Assembly (NCBI RefSeq): GCF_009865135.1
Contig: NZ_WWGH01000002.1
Span: 930,001-994,000, forward strand
Direction: 5' to 3'
Length of the DNA stretch: 64,000 bases
Origin: Streptomyces sp. SID8374
GTDB lineage: Bacteria; Actinomycetota; Actinomycetes; Streptomycetales; Streptomycetaceae
The position numbers were made by a program, and so were the translations under genes. Shown in pieces: positions 1 through 8,885 of the stretch (its first letter is position 1; the number at the start of each line of letters is the position of its first letter). Under the pieces are notes generated by a model, which did no database searches, was not told where the DNA came from, and saw only the letters and a program-made list of their open reading frames with translations.

Positions 1-3000
1 AGCCGAGGGTCAGATTCTCGAAGACCGGTTCGAAGGGGCTCTGGAAGGAGTTCCCGGAGACCATGTCGTAGTCGTCGACCAGGATGAACAGGCGCGGGCC
101 CGTCCACCAGTCGCAGGTGCGCATCCGGGCGGGCGAGATGTCGGCCCCGGGCACGCGGGTCTTCATCGCGCGGGCCGCGCCCTCGATGGTCTCGTTGAGG
201 TTGTCCAGGGAGATGACGTGCCCGATGCGGTACTCCTCGGGGATGGCGTCGACCAGGGTGCGGCGGTAGTCCACCGCGATGATCTTCGCCTCCGAAGGGG
301 CGTACCGGGTGGTGATGCCCTTGGTGATCAGCCGCAGCAGATTGGTCTTGCCGCTCTCGGTGTCGCCGACCGCGATCAGGTGCGGCGTCCGGCTGAAGTC
401 GTGCCAGACCGGCTCCAGCGCGTCCTGGTCGAGACCGAGCGCCACGCGCATGCCGCCGCCCTCGGTGGCCTCGGGCGCCGGGAGTTCGGAGAGCGGCAGG
501 CGGTGGGGGAGCATCCGGACCTGCGGGGCGGACGGGCCGGACCAGTGCCGGCCGATCTCCGCGACCAGATGGGCGACGCCCTCGCCGAGATCCTCCAGCG
601 AGCCGCTGCCGTCCAGGCGGGGCAGGCCCGCGAGGAAGTGCATCTTGCTGTCGGCGGTGATGCCCCGGCCGCCGGTACGCGGCACCGAACGGGCCTTACG
701 GGTGTCGATCTCGGAGTCCATCGGGTCACCCATCCGCAGCTCCAGGCGGGTGGCGGCCTGGTCGCGGACCTGCGCGGACAGCTCCACCCAGCGGGTGGTG
801 GTGATGATCAGGTGGATGCCGTAGTTGAGGCCCCGGGCGGCCAGTTCGTTGAACTTCGGGATCAGGTCGTCGTAGTCCTGGCGGACCGTGGACCAGCCGT
901 CCACCACCATGAACACATCGCCGAACGGCTCGTCCGGGAACTCCCCGACGGCCCGGCGGCGCCGGTAGGACTGCATGGAGTCCAGCGTGTGGTCCACGAA
1001 GAACTGCTCACGGCGGGCCAGCAGCGCCATCACCTCGGCGACCGCACGGTGCACCCGCTCCGGGTTGAGCCGCGCCGCGACCCCGCCGACATGCGGGAGC
1101 GCGGCCAGCTGGGAGAGCCCGCCGCCGCCGAAGTCCAGGCAGTAGAACTGGACTTCGGCCGGGGTGTGGGTGAGCGCCAGGGCGGCGATCAGCGTCCGGG
1201 CGAGCGTCGACTTGCCGCTCTGCGAACCACCCGCGACGGCGACATGGCCGCCCGCCCCGGACAGGTCCACGATCAGCGGGTCACGCCGCTGCTCGAACGG
1301 CTTGTCCACCAGGCCGACCGGGACCCGCAGCTTCCCGGTGCCCGGCCAGCGCGCGGCGGTCAGGCCGCGCACCTTGTCCGGCGCGATCCCGGGCAGCAGC
1401 GCGTCCAGCGGCGACGGCTCGTCCAGCGGCGGCAGCCACACCTGGTGGGCGTCGGGCCCGGAGCCGCGCAGCCGCTCCAGCGCCACATCCAGCAGCGCCT
1501 CCTCGTCCTCGGCCTCCTCCGTCTCCGGCTCCGGGTCGGGCGGGGTCTCCAGGGTGCGGGGCACCACCCACCCGCTGGTCCACGGCACCACCTGGCTCGC
1601 CACCCGGGCCTGCACCACCGCACCGGTCCGACGCCGGTACGTCCCCGAGGAGTACGCGGCACGGAACCGGGTCAGGGCCTCCACCCCGGACTTCAGGAAC
1701 CCGCTGCCGGGCGCGGCGGGAAGCTCGTAGGCGTCGGGCACGCCGAGCACACCCCGGCTCTCCATCGCGGAGAAGGTGCGCAGCCCTATCCGGTACGAGA
1801 GGTGGCTCTCCAGCTGGTGCATGCGCCCCTCGTCCAGGCGCTGCGAGGCGAGCAGCAGATGCACGCCGAGCGACCGGCCGAGGCGGCCGATCATCACGAA
1901 CAGCTCCATGAACTCCCGGTGGGTGGAGAGCAGTTCGCTGAACTCGTCGACCACCACGAAGAGGCTGGGCAGCGGCGCCAGGTCGGCCCCGGCGGCGCGG
2001 GCCCGCTCGTACTCCAGCGCCGAGGTGTAGTTGCCCGCCGACCGGAGCAGCTCCTGGCGGCGGATGAGTTCACCGTGCAGGGCGTCCTGCATACGTTCCA
2101 CCAGGGCCACTTCGTCGGCCAGGTTGGTGATGACGGCGGAGGTGTGCGGGAGTTCCTCCAGGCCGAGGAAGGTGGCGCCGCCCTTGAAGTCGACCAGGAC
2201 GAAGTTGAGGGTCTCCGAGGAGTTGGTCAGCGCGAGACCGAGGACCAGGGTGCGCAGCAGCTCGCTCTTTCCGGAGCCGGTGGCGCCGATGAGCATGCCG
2301 TGCGGGCCCATACCGCCCTGCGCGGACTCCTTGATGTCCAGCTCCACCGGGCGGCCGTCCACGCCGACCGCGATCGGCACCCGCAGCCGGCCGGAGCCGG
2401 AGTGCCGGGCGAACAGGGTCTGCGGGTCGTGCCGGTGCAGGTCGGGGATGCCGAGCAGGGTGGTCAACTCGACGTCGGTGTCCAGCGGCTGTGCGATGTC
2501 GGTGCCCAGGCTCATCCGGCGCGGGGTGAGCAGCCGGGCCAGCGACTCCGCGCCGAGCGGGCCGAGCCGGTCGGGGCGGCCGAGCGGCACCGAGCGCTCC
2601 TTGCGGCTGCGGTCGGTGCGCACCAGGTTCACCTGGTCGGGGCCGACGGTCAGGCGCAGCGTGTTGCGGCCGGGCCGCCAGCGCAGCGCCCCCGACACAT
2701 CGAGGATCAGGGCGTTGCGGTAGCCGTGGCCCTCCCAGCGGTGGCCCTCCGGGACGTTGACGCCGTCCAGCACGATCACCGTGTACGGCTCGTCGCGGCC
2801 GGGGCGGGCGTCCGGGTCGAAGCCGGGGCGCTCGGCGAACTCGGCGCCGAGCAGGTCGTCCAGCTCGGTCAGGTCGGCGGTGATCCGGCGGGCCTGGCCC
2901 GCACCGTCCTCCTCGTGCGGATCCAGCACGTGCGGCAGCCACTTGACCCACTCCCAGTCGGGCCGCCGCTCGTCGCTGACGCAGAACGCGATCCACAGCT

Positions 3001-3772
3001 CCTCGGGCGCGTGGAACACCGCCAGCTGCCCCAGCATCGCCCGCACCAGGGCCCGTACGGCATCGTGCTCCGGGGGCTGGGCACCGGGCGTCTCCCCGTC
3101 GGGTGCCTCCTCCGGGCGCAGCAGGATCCGGGCCGAGGAGCGCAGATAGAGGCCCAGCGGCTGCTCGGGGATGGTGGAGTAGGCGCGGATGAAGCGGCGC
3201 AGGGCGTGCGCGCAGAGCGGTTCAAGGTCCTCGACCGGGCGGGTGGAGACCGGGTTCAGGGTGAGGGCGAGCTGCTGTTCACCGACCGCGAGCCGGACCT
3301 CGCCGAAGTCCTCGTCGGCCGGGCGCCGCTCCCACAGCCGCGAGGTGCGGGCCAGCGAGCGGAGCGAGGCCGGCTCGGGGTGGCGCCAGGCCAGCGCCCG
3401 CTGCTGCTCCGCGATGGTGGTCCGCACCCGCTTACGGGTCTGCGCCAGGTAGCGCAGATAGTCGCGGCGTTCACCCTTGAGCCGCTGCTTGCGCTCGCTG
3501 GAGCGGCGCATCAGCTGCCCCAGCAGCATGGCACCGGCGGAGAGCGCCATGACGCCCATCGCCAGATACATGAAGACGCCGTTCCCGCCGCCGGGGCGCA
3601 GGAACATCAGCATCATCGACACCGACATCAGCGCCATCGGCAGATAGGTCCACACCGCCGAGGTGTCGGGCACGGTCTCGGCGAGGACCGGCGGCTCCTG
3701 GAGGGTCAACTGCCCCTCGGGCATCTCCGGCCCGCGCCTGCGGGCCGGGCGGCGAAACAGCACGACACTCAA
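1..3772 (-). CDS. eccC: EccC, type VII secretion FtsK/SpoIIIE ATPase (3' end beyond window)
   Basis: This is the motor ATPase of the ESX/T7SS membrane complex, which recognises WXG100 substrates and drives export. The minus-strand frame opens at a TTG at 3772 (reads MSVVLFRRPARRRGPEM) with GGAGG nine bases upstream; GTG at 3763 is the alternative. About 1257 residues are present, and the family is usually near 1300, so only the extreme C-terminus is missing. Two hydrophobic segments lie at roughly residues 30-90. Three ATPase domains follow with Walker A motifs GATGSGKSELLR (about residue 492), GGSQSGKSTLART (about 847) and GDTESGKTNLLR (about 1136). Walker-B-like stretches include SLFVVVDEF in the first domain. 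It is divergent from eccD and eccB. Identification is secure. Confidence 0.95.
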   Translation of the reverse strand, partial: MSVVLFRRPARRRGPEMPEGQLTLQEPPVLAETVPDTSAVWTYLPMALMSVSMMLMFLRPGGGNGVFMYLAMGVMALSAGAMLLGQLMRRSSERKQRLKGERRDYLRYLAQTRKRVRTTIAEQQRALAWRHPEPASLRSLARTSRLWERRPADEDFGEVRLAVGEQQLALTLNPVSTRPVEDLEPLCAHALRRFIRAYSTIPEQPLGLYLRSSARILLRPEEAPDGETPGAQPPEHDAVRALVRAMLGQLAVFHAPEELWIAFCVSDERRPDWEWVKWLPHVLDPHEEDGAGQARRITADLTELDDLLGAEFAERPGFDPDARPGRDEPYTVIVLDGVNVPEGHRWEGHGYRNALILDVSGALRWRPGRNTLRLTVGPDQVNLVRTDRSRKERSVPLGRPDRLGPLGAESLARLLTPRRMSLGTDIAQPLDTDVELTTLLGIPDLHRHDPQTLFARHSGSGRLRVPIAVGVDGRPVELDIKESAQGGMGPHGMLIGATGSGKSELLRTLVLGLALTNSSETLNFVLVDFKGGATFLGLEELPHTSAVITNLADEVALVERMQDALHGELIRRQELLRSAGNYTSALEYERARAAGADLAPLPSLFVVVDEFSELLSTHREFMELFVMIGRLGRSLGVHLLLASQRLDEGRMHQLESHLSYRIGLRTFSAMESRGVLGVPDAYELPAAPGSGFLKSGVEALTRFRAAYSSGTYRRRTGAVVQARVASQVVPWTSGWVVPRTLETPPDPEPETEEAEDEEALLDVALERLRGSGPDAHQVWLPPLDEPSPLDALLPGIAPDKVRGLTAARWPGTGKLRVPVGLVDKPFEQRRDPLIVDLSGAGGHVAVAGGSQSGKSTLARTLIAALALTHTPAEVQFYCLDFGGGGLSQLAALPHVGGVAARLNPERVHRAVAEVMALLARREQFFVDHTLDSMQSYRRRRAVGEFPDEPFGDVFMVVDGWSTVRQDYDDLIPKFNELAARGLNYGIHLIITTTRWVELSAQVRDQAATRLELRMGDPMDSEIDTRKARSVPRTGGRGITADSKMHFLAGLPRLDGSGSLEDLGEGVAHLVAEIGRHWSGPSAPQVRMLPHRLPLSELPAPEATEGGGMRVALGLDQDALEPVWHDFSRTPHLIAVGDTESGKTNLLRLITKGITTRYAPSEAKIIAVDYRRTLVDAIPEEYRIGHVISLDNLNETIEGAARAMKTRVPGADISPARMRTCDWWTGPRLFILVDDYDMVSGNSFQSPFEPVFENLTLG

Positions 3773-4165
3773 GGAAGAGAACCTCCGGTTCACTGTCTTT
3801 CCGGCCGCTCCGAATACCGGCGCACCCGGAAAGACCGCCCGACGGATTCCTCGGGCGCGAGTGCACTCGACGAACGCCGGGTGAATGTTTCGAGCGGATA
3901 GCGGGAGCGGCCGACTTCCGTGAAGACCGGCCCTTTGCCGGATTCCTCACCCCGGCCCGCAGTACGGCCGGTGGCCGCAGGCAGTAGTCTGCATTCACGG
4001 AACGCGCCCTGTCCACGCGGGAGTGGTGGTCGCCGGGTGCGCGGGCACAATTCCCCTGCCCGGCCCCCCGGTTCACAGCCACGCGGACTATCCGTACTGT
4101 TCGCACATTCCCTCTCCCGGGGAAGCTTCCTGTCAAAGCCTGCACGGAAGACGAGAGTTCTGCTG
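3773..4165. other. eccC-eccD divergent intergenic region
   Basis: This 393-bp gap separates two divergent T7SS genes. Open frames run through it on both strands but have no ribosome-binding site or recognisable family, so I call no gene. It should hold the promoters for both directions. I can propose one for eccD (listed separately) and none for eccC. Confidence 0.6.
4072..4100 (+). promoter_or_regulatory. Candidate sigma70-type promoter for eccD-eccB
   Basis: A -35 hexamer TTCACA (4072-4077) is separated by exactly 17 bases from a -10 hexamer TACTGT (4095-4100), matching the streptomycete TTGACN/TANNNT pattern in five of six and three of three key positions. It lies about 65 bases upstream of the eccD start. 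No transcript data support it. Confidence 0.4.
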
Positions 4166-5572
4166 ATGACCGACAGTGCGGTGGCCGAATCGTGCCGCCT
4201 GACCGTACGTGCGCCGAGCGTCACCATCGATCTGGCCGTGCCCGCCGACGTACCGGTCGCCGACCTGCTCCCCACCCTCCTGCGGTACGTCGGCGAGGAG
4301 GCCGAGGAGGCCGGACTCGACCACGCCGGCTGGGTGCTCCAGCGCCTCGGCGACGCCCCCCTCGACGAGGAGACCACCCTGGCCCAGGCCGGTCTCGCCG
4401 ACGGTGCCGTGCTCCATCTGCGCCCGCACACCGAGGCGCTGCCCGAGGCCCGGCTGGACGACCTGGTCGACGGGATCGCCGAGACGGTGGGCCGCCGGCT
4501 CCACACCTGGCACGCGGGGGCGGCCCGGGGCCTGCTGGTGGGCACCGCCGTGGCGACCGTGGCGGCCGCCCTGGTGCTGGTGTTCCGGCCCGGAGTGGCC
4601 GACTCCACCGCCGTCCGGGCCGCCTGCGCCGCCGTGGCCGGGGTGCTGCTCCTCGCGGGCGCGGGCTCGGCCAGCCGCGCGGTCGGCGACCGGCTCTCCG
4701 CGACCGCCCTCGGCCTGCTGGTCGCCCCGTGCTTCGCCCTGGTCGGCTGGGTGCTGCCCGGCGGCGACCTGTCCGGCCCCGACGCCACGCAGGTCGTGGG
4801 CGCCCGGCTGCTCGCGGCAGGCGCGGCGGCGGCGGGCGGCGCGGTCCTCGCGCTCGCCGCGACCGCCGTCGGCGCCCCCGCCCTCTTCGCCACCGCCGTG
4901 GTCGCGGTCGCCACCGCGATCTCCGGGGCCCTGATGGGCTACACCGGCCTGGACGCGCCCGCAGCCGTGGCGCTGGTGGCCGCGGTGGTCGCGCTCGCCG
5001 CCGGAGCGGTGGCGCCCTTCGCCTTCAAGCTGGCCGGGATGCGGATGCCCTCCCTGCCCTCTTCCGCCGGACAGCTCCAGGAAGGCATCGACCCGTACGC
5101 GGGCGACGAGGTCGCCGAACGCACCGAACTCGCCGGGCGCTGGGTCACCGCGCTCTTCGCCGCCACCGGCACCATCGCCGCCGCCGCCCTGGCCGTCCTC
5201 ACCCACACCCCGGACCTGCCCGAGACCCTCACCGCGCTCGCCCTCTCCCTCCTGCTGCTCCTGCACTCCCGGGGCCTGGTCCACATCGGCCAGCGGCTCA
5301 CCCTGGCCGTGCCCGGGATCTGGGGGCTGCTGCTGCTCGCCCGCGCCTGGGCGGTGGACAGCGACGCCGACGGCCGCGTGGTCGTCTTCGCGGTGCTGCT
5401 CGCCGTCGCGGCAGCCCTGGTGACCGCGTCCTGGATCGTGCCCGGCCGCCGGGTGCTGCCGTACTGGGGCCGGGCGGCCGAGCTGGCCCACACCGGCCTC
5501 GCGGTCGCGCTGCTGCCGTTCACCCTCTGGGTGGCGGGCCTCTTCGGCTGGCTGCGCGGCCTGTTCGGCTGA
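4166..5572 (+). CDS. eccD: EccD, type VII secretion integral membrane protein
   Basis: EccD forms the membrane channel/scaffold of the T7SS core complex. The product is 468 residues. An N-terminal ubiquitin-like (YukD) domain of about 85 residues (TVRAPSVTIDLAVPADVPV) is followed by about eleven hydrophobic segments, the usual EccD layout. I chose ATG 4166 because the family homology begins there. The frame is open upstream to 3920, but that leader is Pro/Arg-rich and unlike the family. The preceding ribosome-binding site (GAAGACGAGAG) is modest. It is divergent from eccC, and eccB starts 45 bases downstream, probably in one operon. Confidence 0.93.
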   Translation: MTDSAVAESCRLTVRAPSVTIDLAVPADVPVADLLPTLLRYVGEEAEEAGLDHAGWVLQRLGDAPLDEETTLAQAGLADGAVLHLRPHTEALPEARLDDLVDGIAETVGRRLHTWHAGAARGLLVGTAVATVAAALVLVFRPGVADSTAVRAACAAVAGVLLLAGAGSASRAVGDRLSATALGLLVAPCFALVGWVLPGGDLSGPDATQVVGARLLAAGAAAAGGAVLALAATAVGAPALFATAVVAVATAISGALMGYTGLDAPAAVALVAAVVALAAGAVAPFAFKLAGMRMPSLPSSAGQLQEGIDPYAGDEVAERTELAGRWVTALFAATGTIAAAALAVLTHTPDLPETLTALALSLLLLLHSRGLVHIGQRLTLAVPGIWGLLLLARAWAVDSDADGRVVVFAVLLAVAAALVTASWIVPGRRVLPYWGRAAELAHTGLAVALLPFTLWVAGLFGWLRGLFG

Positions 5573-5617
5573 GTCCCCCCGTACGCCGTTCCGTCGAAGA
5601 AGAGTTGAGGAGAGGCT

Positions 5618-7132
5618 GTGCAGTCCAAGCGCGACCAGGTGCAGGCCCACGGTTTCATGATGGGCAGGCTCAGCTCGGGCCTGCTGACGGCCGACCCGGA
5701 CGCCCCGGAGAGCCCGCTCGGCCGGACGACCCGGGGCGTGGTCTTCGGCATCCTGGTGACCGTCCTGATCGGCGCCGGCACCACCGTCTACGGGCTGCTG
5801 CGCCCCGGCGGCAACGAGACCTGGCGCAAGGGCGAGAACCTGGTGGTCAACCGCGAGACCGGCGCCCGCTACCTGTGGACCGGCACCGACGGCGTACTCC
5901 ACCCCGTGCGCAACTACGCCTCGGCCCGGCTGATCGGAGGCGCGCAGCTCAAGGCCGTGGACGTCTCCACCGCCTCGCTGCGGGACGTCCCCGTCGGCTC
6001 CCCGGCCGGCATCCCCGGCGCACCCGACACCCTCCCCGGACCCGGCCAACTCGACGCCGGAGCCTGGCACATGTGCGTCACCGGACCGGGCGGCGCGCTG
6101 CCCACCACCTCCGGCGCCGCCCCGGGCGCAGGCGTCGACCAGGCGGGGGCCACCACACTGGTCGCCGGGGCGCCGCTGGAAACCCAGGACGTCGGCGCCG
6201 ACCGAGGCGTGCTCGTACGCGGCCCCGACCGCACCGAGTACCTGGTGTGGCGGGGCAGCCGGCTGCCCCTGGACCGCCCCTCCGACGCCCGTAACGCCCT
6301 CGGTTACGGCTCCGAGCAGGCCATGCCCGTCTCCGCCGCCTTCCTCGACGCCCTGGCCCCCGGCCCCGCCCTGAAGCCCCCGGAGGTCCCGGGGCGCGGG
6401 GAGAAGGGCCCGGTGCTCGGCGGTGAACCGAGCACGGTGGGGCAGCTGTTCGAGGTGAGCGTGCCCGGTGGCGGCAGTACGTACCACCTGCTGCGCAAGG
6501 ACGGCCTGGTGCCGCTCTCCCGGCTGGAGGCCGCCCTCGTGCTGGGCGACCCGGCCACCCAGAAGGACGCCTACCAGGGCCGCTCGCCCGAGGCCCGCGC
6601 GGTCGGCGCCGACGCCCTCCGTACGCACCGGGCCAAGGAGACGGCCGCAGCCGGATCGGCAGGCGCGGAGCTGCCCCGTACGCCGCCGATCCCGCAGTCC
6701 GCACCCCGCGGCACCGCCCTCTGCGCCCAGGTGGACGGCGGCAGCGGCGGCGCCCGGATCCGGTCGGTGCTGGTCCCGCTGACCTCGCTCGCCCCCGTGG
6801 CGGTCTCGCAGGGCGCCGCCCAGCCGGTGGCCGAGGCCTGCGCCCGGACGGACGCCACCGTCGTACGCCCAGGGCGCGGCGCCCTGGTCAGGGCCCTGCA
6901 CGCCAGCGGTGCGGCACACGCCGGGACGACCTACCTGGTGGCGGAGAACGGTGTGAAGTACCGCGTCCCGGCCAAGGAGGCCCTGGGCGCCCTCGGCTAC
7001 GGGGAGGGGGACATCGGCTCGGTCCCCGCACCGCTGCTCGCGGCCCTGCCGACCGGCGCCGACCTGGACCCGGCCGCCGCCTCCGGTGTCGCGGAGCCCC
7101 GGGTCACGGCCCCGAAGTGCATCCGGCCATGA
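5618..7132 (+). CDS. eccB: EccB, type VII secretion protein
   Basis: EccB is the single-pass core component with a large extracytoplasmic domain. The 504-residue product starts at GTG 5618, preceded by GAGGAGAGG. The N-terminus (QSKRDQVQAHGFMMGRL) is a typical EccB signature. One transmembrane helix lies at about residues 38-60 (GVVFGILVTVLIGAG). The remainder is an Ala/Gly/Pro-rich periplasmic-type domain with repeated segments such as YLVAENGVKYRVP. It sits 45 bases after eccD on the same strand. The family assignment is firm. Confidence 0.93.
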   Translation: MQSKRDQVQAHGFMMGRLSSGLLTADPDAPESPLGRTTRGVVFGILVTVLIGAGTTVYGLLRPGGNETWRKGENLVVNRETGARYLWTGTDGVLHPVRNYASARLIGGAQLKAVDVSTASLRDVPVGSPAGIPGAPDTLPGPGQLDAGAWHMCVTGPGGALPTTSGAAPGAGVDQAGATTLVAGAPLETQDVGADRGVLVRGPDRTEYLVWRGSRLPLDRPSDARNALGYGSEQAMPVSAAFLDALAPGPALKPPEVPGRGEKGPVLGGEPSTVGQLFEVSVPGGGSTYHLLRKDGLVPLSRLEAALVLGDPATQKDAYQGRSPEARAVGADALRTHRAKETAAAGSAGAELPRTPPIPQSAPRGTALCAQVDGGSGGARIRSVLVPLTSLAPVAVSQGAAQPVAEACARTDATVVRPGRGALVRALHASGAAHAGTTYLVAENGVKYRVPAKEALGALGYGEGDIGSVPAPLLAALPTGADLDPAAASGVAEPRVTAPKCIRP

Positions 7133-7516
7133 TCCAGGCAAACGCCTCAAACGGTGCCTAAGAAAGGGAAAGGGCGTGGAGCCGGGACTTCGCACATAAC
7201 TCGGCGCCGTTTGGGGGAGATTCGGTGTGGACCGGCGCGGGAGAAACCTCAGGAAAAGCTCAGACAATGGGTGGCCCCGGTGACCGTTCGGATTCCTTCG
7301 CTGCCCGTTTCCCGTCCGTATGGCGTCAACCGGCTGCCCGCGGCAGCTGCGCGTTCATTTCCCGGAAACCTTCGGCAACTTCCGTACCCCGCAGGGAATC
7401 CCATCGACTGACCTATGCTCAAATCTTCCTTACATGCGTTGCGCCGGACGGGGAGTTCTCCATAGCCTCAGCGGGCAACGGTGTGACCGGAGTTGCCTCG
7501 ACGAAGGGAGCGTGAC
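7133..7516. other. Intergenic region upstream of the WXG100 genes
   Basis: This 384-bp gap follows eccB. It is slightly AT-richer than its surroundings near 7380-7440. Short open frames cross it but have poor coding bias and no family match. It probably contains the promoter for the WXG100 genes; I see no convincing -35/-10 pair. CTGACC followed 16-17 bases later by TTACAT/TACATG (near 7409-7436) is the best weak candidate. Confidence 0.5.
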
Positions 7517-7852
7517 ATGGCGGACAGTGGCCAGAGGAGGGCGGATTATGCCAAGGGCTTGGGAGGTGTCTCCTCACTGGAGTCGGCCCGTGCCTCGGTG
7601 GAGAAGACCCAGAACAACGTCGCCGAGATCGCCGCGCGTTCGGGCGTGGGCGGTGACGAGGGTCAGGCCCTGCTGAAGCTCTTCCGCAGCTGGAACGGCG
7701 AGGCCCAGAAGGTCGTCGTCCAGATCAGCAAGATGATCGACGCGCTCCAGGAGAACGTGACGTCGGCCGACCGGCTGGCCAAGGAGAACCAGGACCTCAC
7801 CGAGGTGCTCAACAGCAAGACCAGCCAGGGCGTCTTCGAAGCGCTGCGCTGA
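7517..7852 (+). CDS. WXG100-type T7SS protein (first)
   Basis: This is a small helical ESX-type protein, presumably exported as a helical hairpin dimer. The product is 111 residues. The ATG at 7517 has GAAGGGAG six bases upstream; an in-frame start 24 bases earlier (7493) lacks a comparable site. A central SWNGEA corresponds to the W-x-G turn between two amphipathic helices (about residues 24-50 and 62-100). It is next to a second WXG100 gene (89-bp gap), as in EsxA/EsxB pairs. No C-terminal YxxxD/E export signal is visible, so the partner or the pair may carry the signal in another form. Confidence 0.85.
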   Translation: MADSGQRRADYAKGLGGVSSLESARASVEKTQNNVAEIAARSGVGGDEGQALLKLFRSWNGEAQKVVVQISKMIDALQENVTSADRLAKENQDLTEVLNSKTSQGVFEALR

Positions 7853-7941
7853 CCCGCCCTTCGCTCCACCGGCCTCTGTGCGGCGGCCGGAACCCATGAG
7901 CACCCCGGGCCCTGGCGCCCGGCCACCCGAGAGGAGATGTC

Positions 7942-8250
7942 ATGGCCGACGGCATCATCGATGTCCAGTACTCCACGGTCCGCAACGCGATCGAGGAGCT
8001 GAAGCAGCAGACCCAGCAGATCATCACCACCCTCAACAACCTGGAGGACGAGCTGAAGCCGCTCATCACCTCCTGGGAGGGTGACGACCAGGCGATGTAC
8101 CGCGGGGTCCAGGCAGAGTGGGACCAGGCGACCAAGAACATGGCCCTGCTCCTCGGCGACAGCGGCGAGCTGGTCCAGAGCATCCACGACAACCACTCCC
8201 GGGACGAGCGCCGCAGCGCCGACAACTGGGGAAGTGTGCGGGCCCGCTAG
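7942..8250 (+). CDS. WXG100-family T7SS protein (second)
   Basis: The product is 102 residues with the classic WXG100 pattern: a helix, the turn SWEGDD (about residues 50-55), then a second helix (YRGVQAEWDQATKNMALLL). The ATG at 7942 follows GAGAGGAGATGTC. It is the likely heterodimer partner of the preceding 111-residue protein and a probable T7SS substrate or co-substrate for EccC. A very strong hairpin starts 14 bases after its stop, suggesting that the two small genes can be transcribed more than the downstream genes. Confidence 0.9.
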   Translation: MADGIIDVQYSTVRNAIEELKQQTQQIITTLNNLEDELKPLITSWEGDDQAMYRGVQAEWDQATKNMALLLGDSGELVQSIHDNHSRDERRSADNWGSVRAR

Positions 8251-8264
8251 CCCTCCGGCCGGGA

Positions 8265-8297
8265 CCCGCCTCCCCTGCCGTGCGCAGGGGAGGCGGG
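8265..8297 (+). terminator. Strong hairpin after the WXG100 pair
   Basis: A perfect 13-bp stem (CCCGCCTCCCCTG, 8265-8277, paired with 8285-8297) encloses a 7-nt loop. No long T tract follows, as is common in high-GC actinomycetes. It lies 14 bases after the second WXG100 stop and 63 bases before the next gene, so it may act as a terminator or partial attenuator. Confidence 0.65.
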
Positions 8298-8360
8298 CCC
8301 CGGCTTTCCGCACTCCCGTTGCAGTGATCCCGTCCGGGCCCGATCGCAGGAGGACGTCCC

Positions 8361-8834
8361 ATGGCCGGTGAGCAAGCCGACGTCAAGCATTTCGACCTCA
8401 AGCAGATGGAGAACTTCCGCGACAACGAGGTGCACCCGGTCTACACCAAGGCCAAGAAGCACAGGGAGGACGGCGAGGGTGAGGGCGAGGGCCGCATCCG
8501 CCCCCTCAGCGAGCTGATCGGCGGCTACACCACGGCCGACAACCTCGACCAGGACTCGCAGCTCCTGCGCCTCGGCCTGATCAACAGGGAGAAGCTGATC
8601 TCCGGTCCGACGCTGGTCGAGAGCGTGAAGTCCGTCGCGACCTCCCTCGACAAGCTGCTCGGCGACCAGATCGAACTCTTCAAGGAGCTCAAGGAAGCCC
8701 TCACCGACACCATCGAAGAGGCCAACAAGACCAAGAACAAGAACCTGGACGCGATCGACGCCCAGACGCTGCTCCAGACCTTCGATGAGGTCGACACGCT
8801 CACCAGCGGATCCTCGGGCACGGAAGAGAAGTAG
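8361..8834 (+). CDS. Helical T7SS-associated protein, function unknown
   Basis: This is a 157-residue, highly charged, mostly helical protein with an EGEGEG stretch near residue 38 and no transmembrane segment or cysteine. The ATG at 8361 has AGGAGG about ten bases upstream. I do not recognise a named family. Its size, helical character and place between WXG100 genes and a large T7SS-type protein suggest a WXG-like substrate or a substrate-specific chaperone. It resembles anonymous proteins that recur in Streptomyces T7SS loci. Confidence 0.8.
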   Translation: MAGEQADVKHFDLKQMENFRDNEVHPVYTKAKKHREDGEGEGEGRIRPLSELIGGYTTADNLDQDSQLLRLGLINREKLISGPTLVESVKSVATSLDKLLGDQIELFKELKEALTDTIEEANKTKNKNLDAIDAQTLLQTFDEVDTLTSGSSGTEEK

Positions 8835-8885
8835 CCGCCCCCACGCACCGGGGTGGACGGCGAGAGACGAGAAGGGGCGCGCGCG

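Noticed and set aside
218..3901. Long plus-strand open frame opposite eccC
   Set aside because: It is the antisense shadow of eccC; composition is His/Gln/Arg/Gly-rich with no family, and the minus strand has a complete set of Walker motifs.
3920..4165. Upstream extension of eccD to the start at 3920
   Set aside because: The added 82 residues are Pro/Arg/Ser-rich and unlike EccD proteins; homology starts at ATG 4166.
7154..7515. Short overlapping frames between eccB and the first WXG100 gene
   Set aside because: No ribosome-binding sites, poor third-position bias and no family resemblance.
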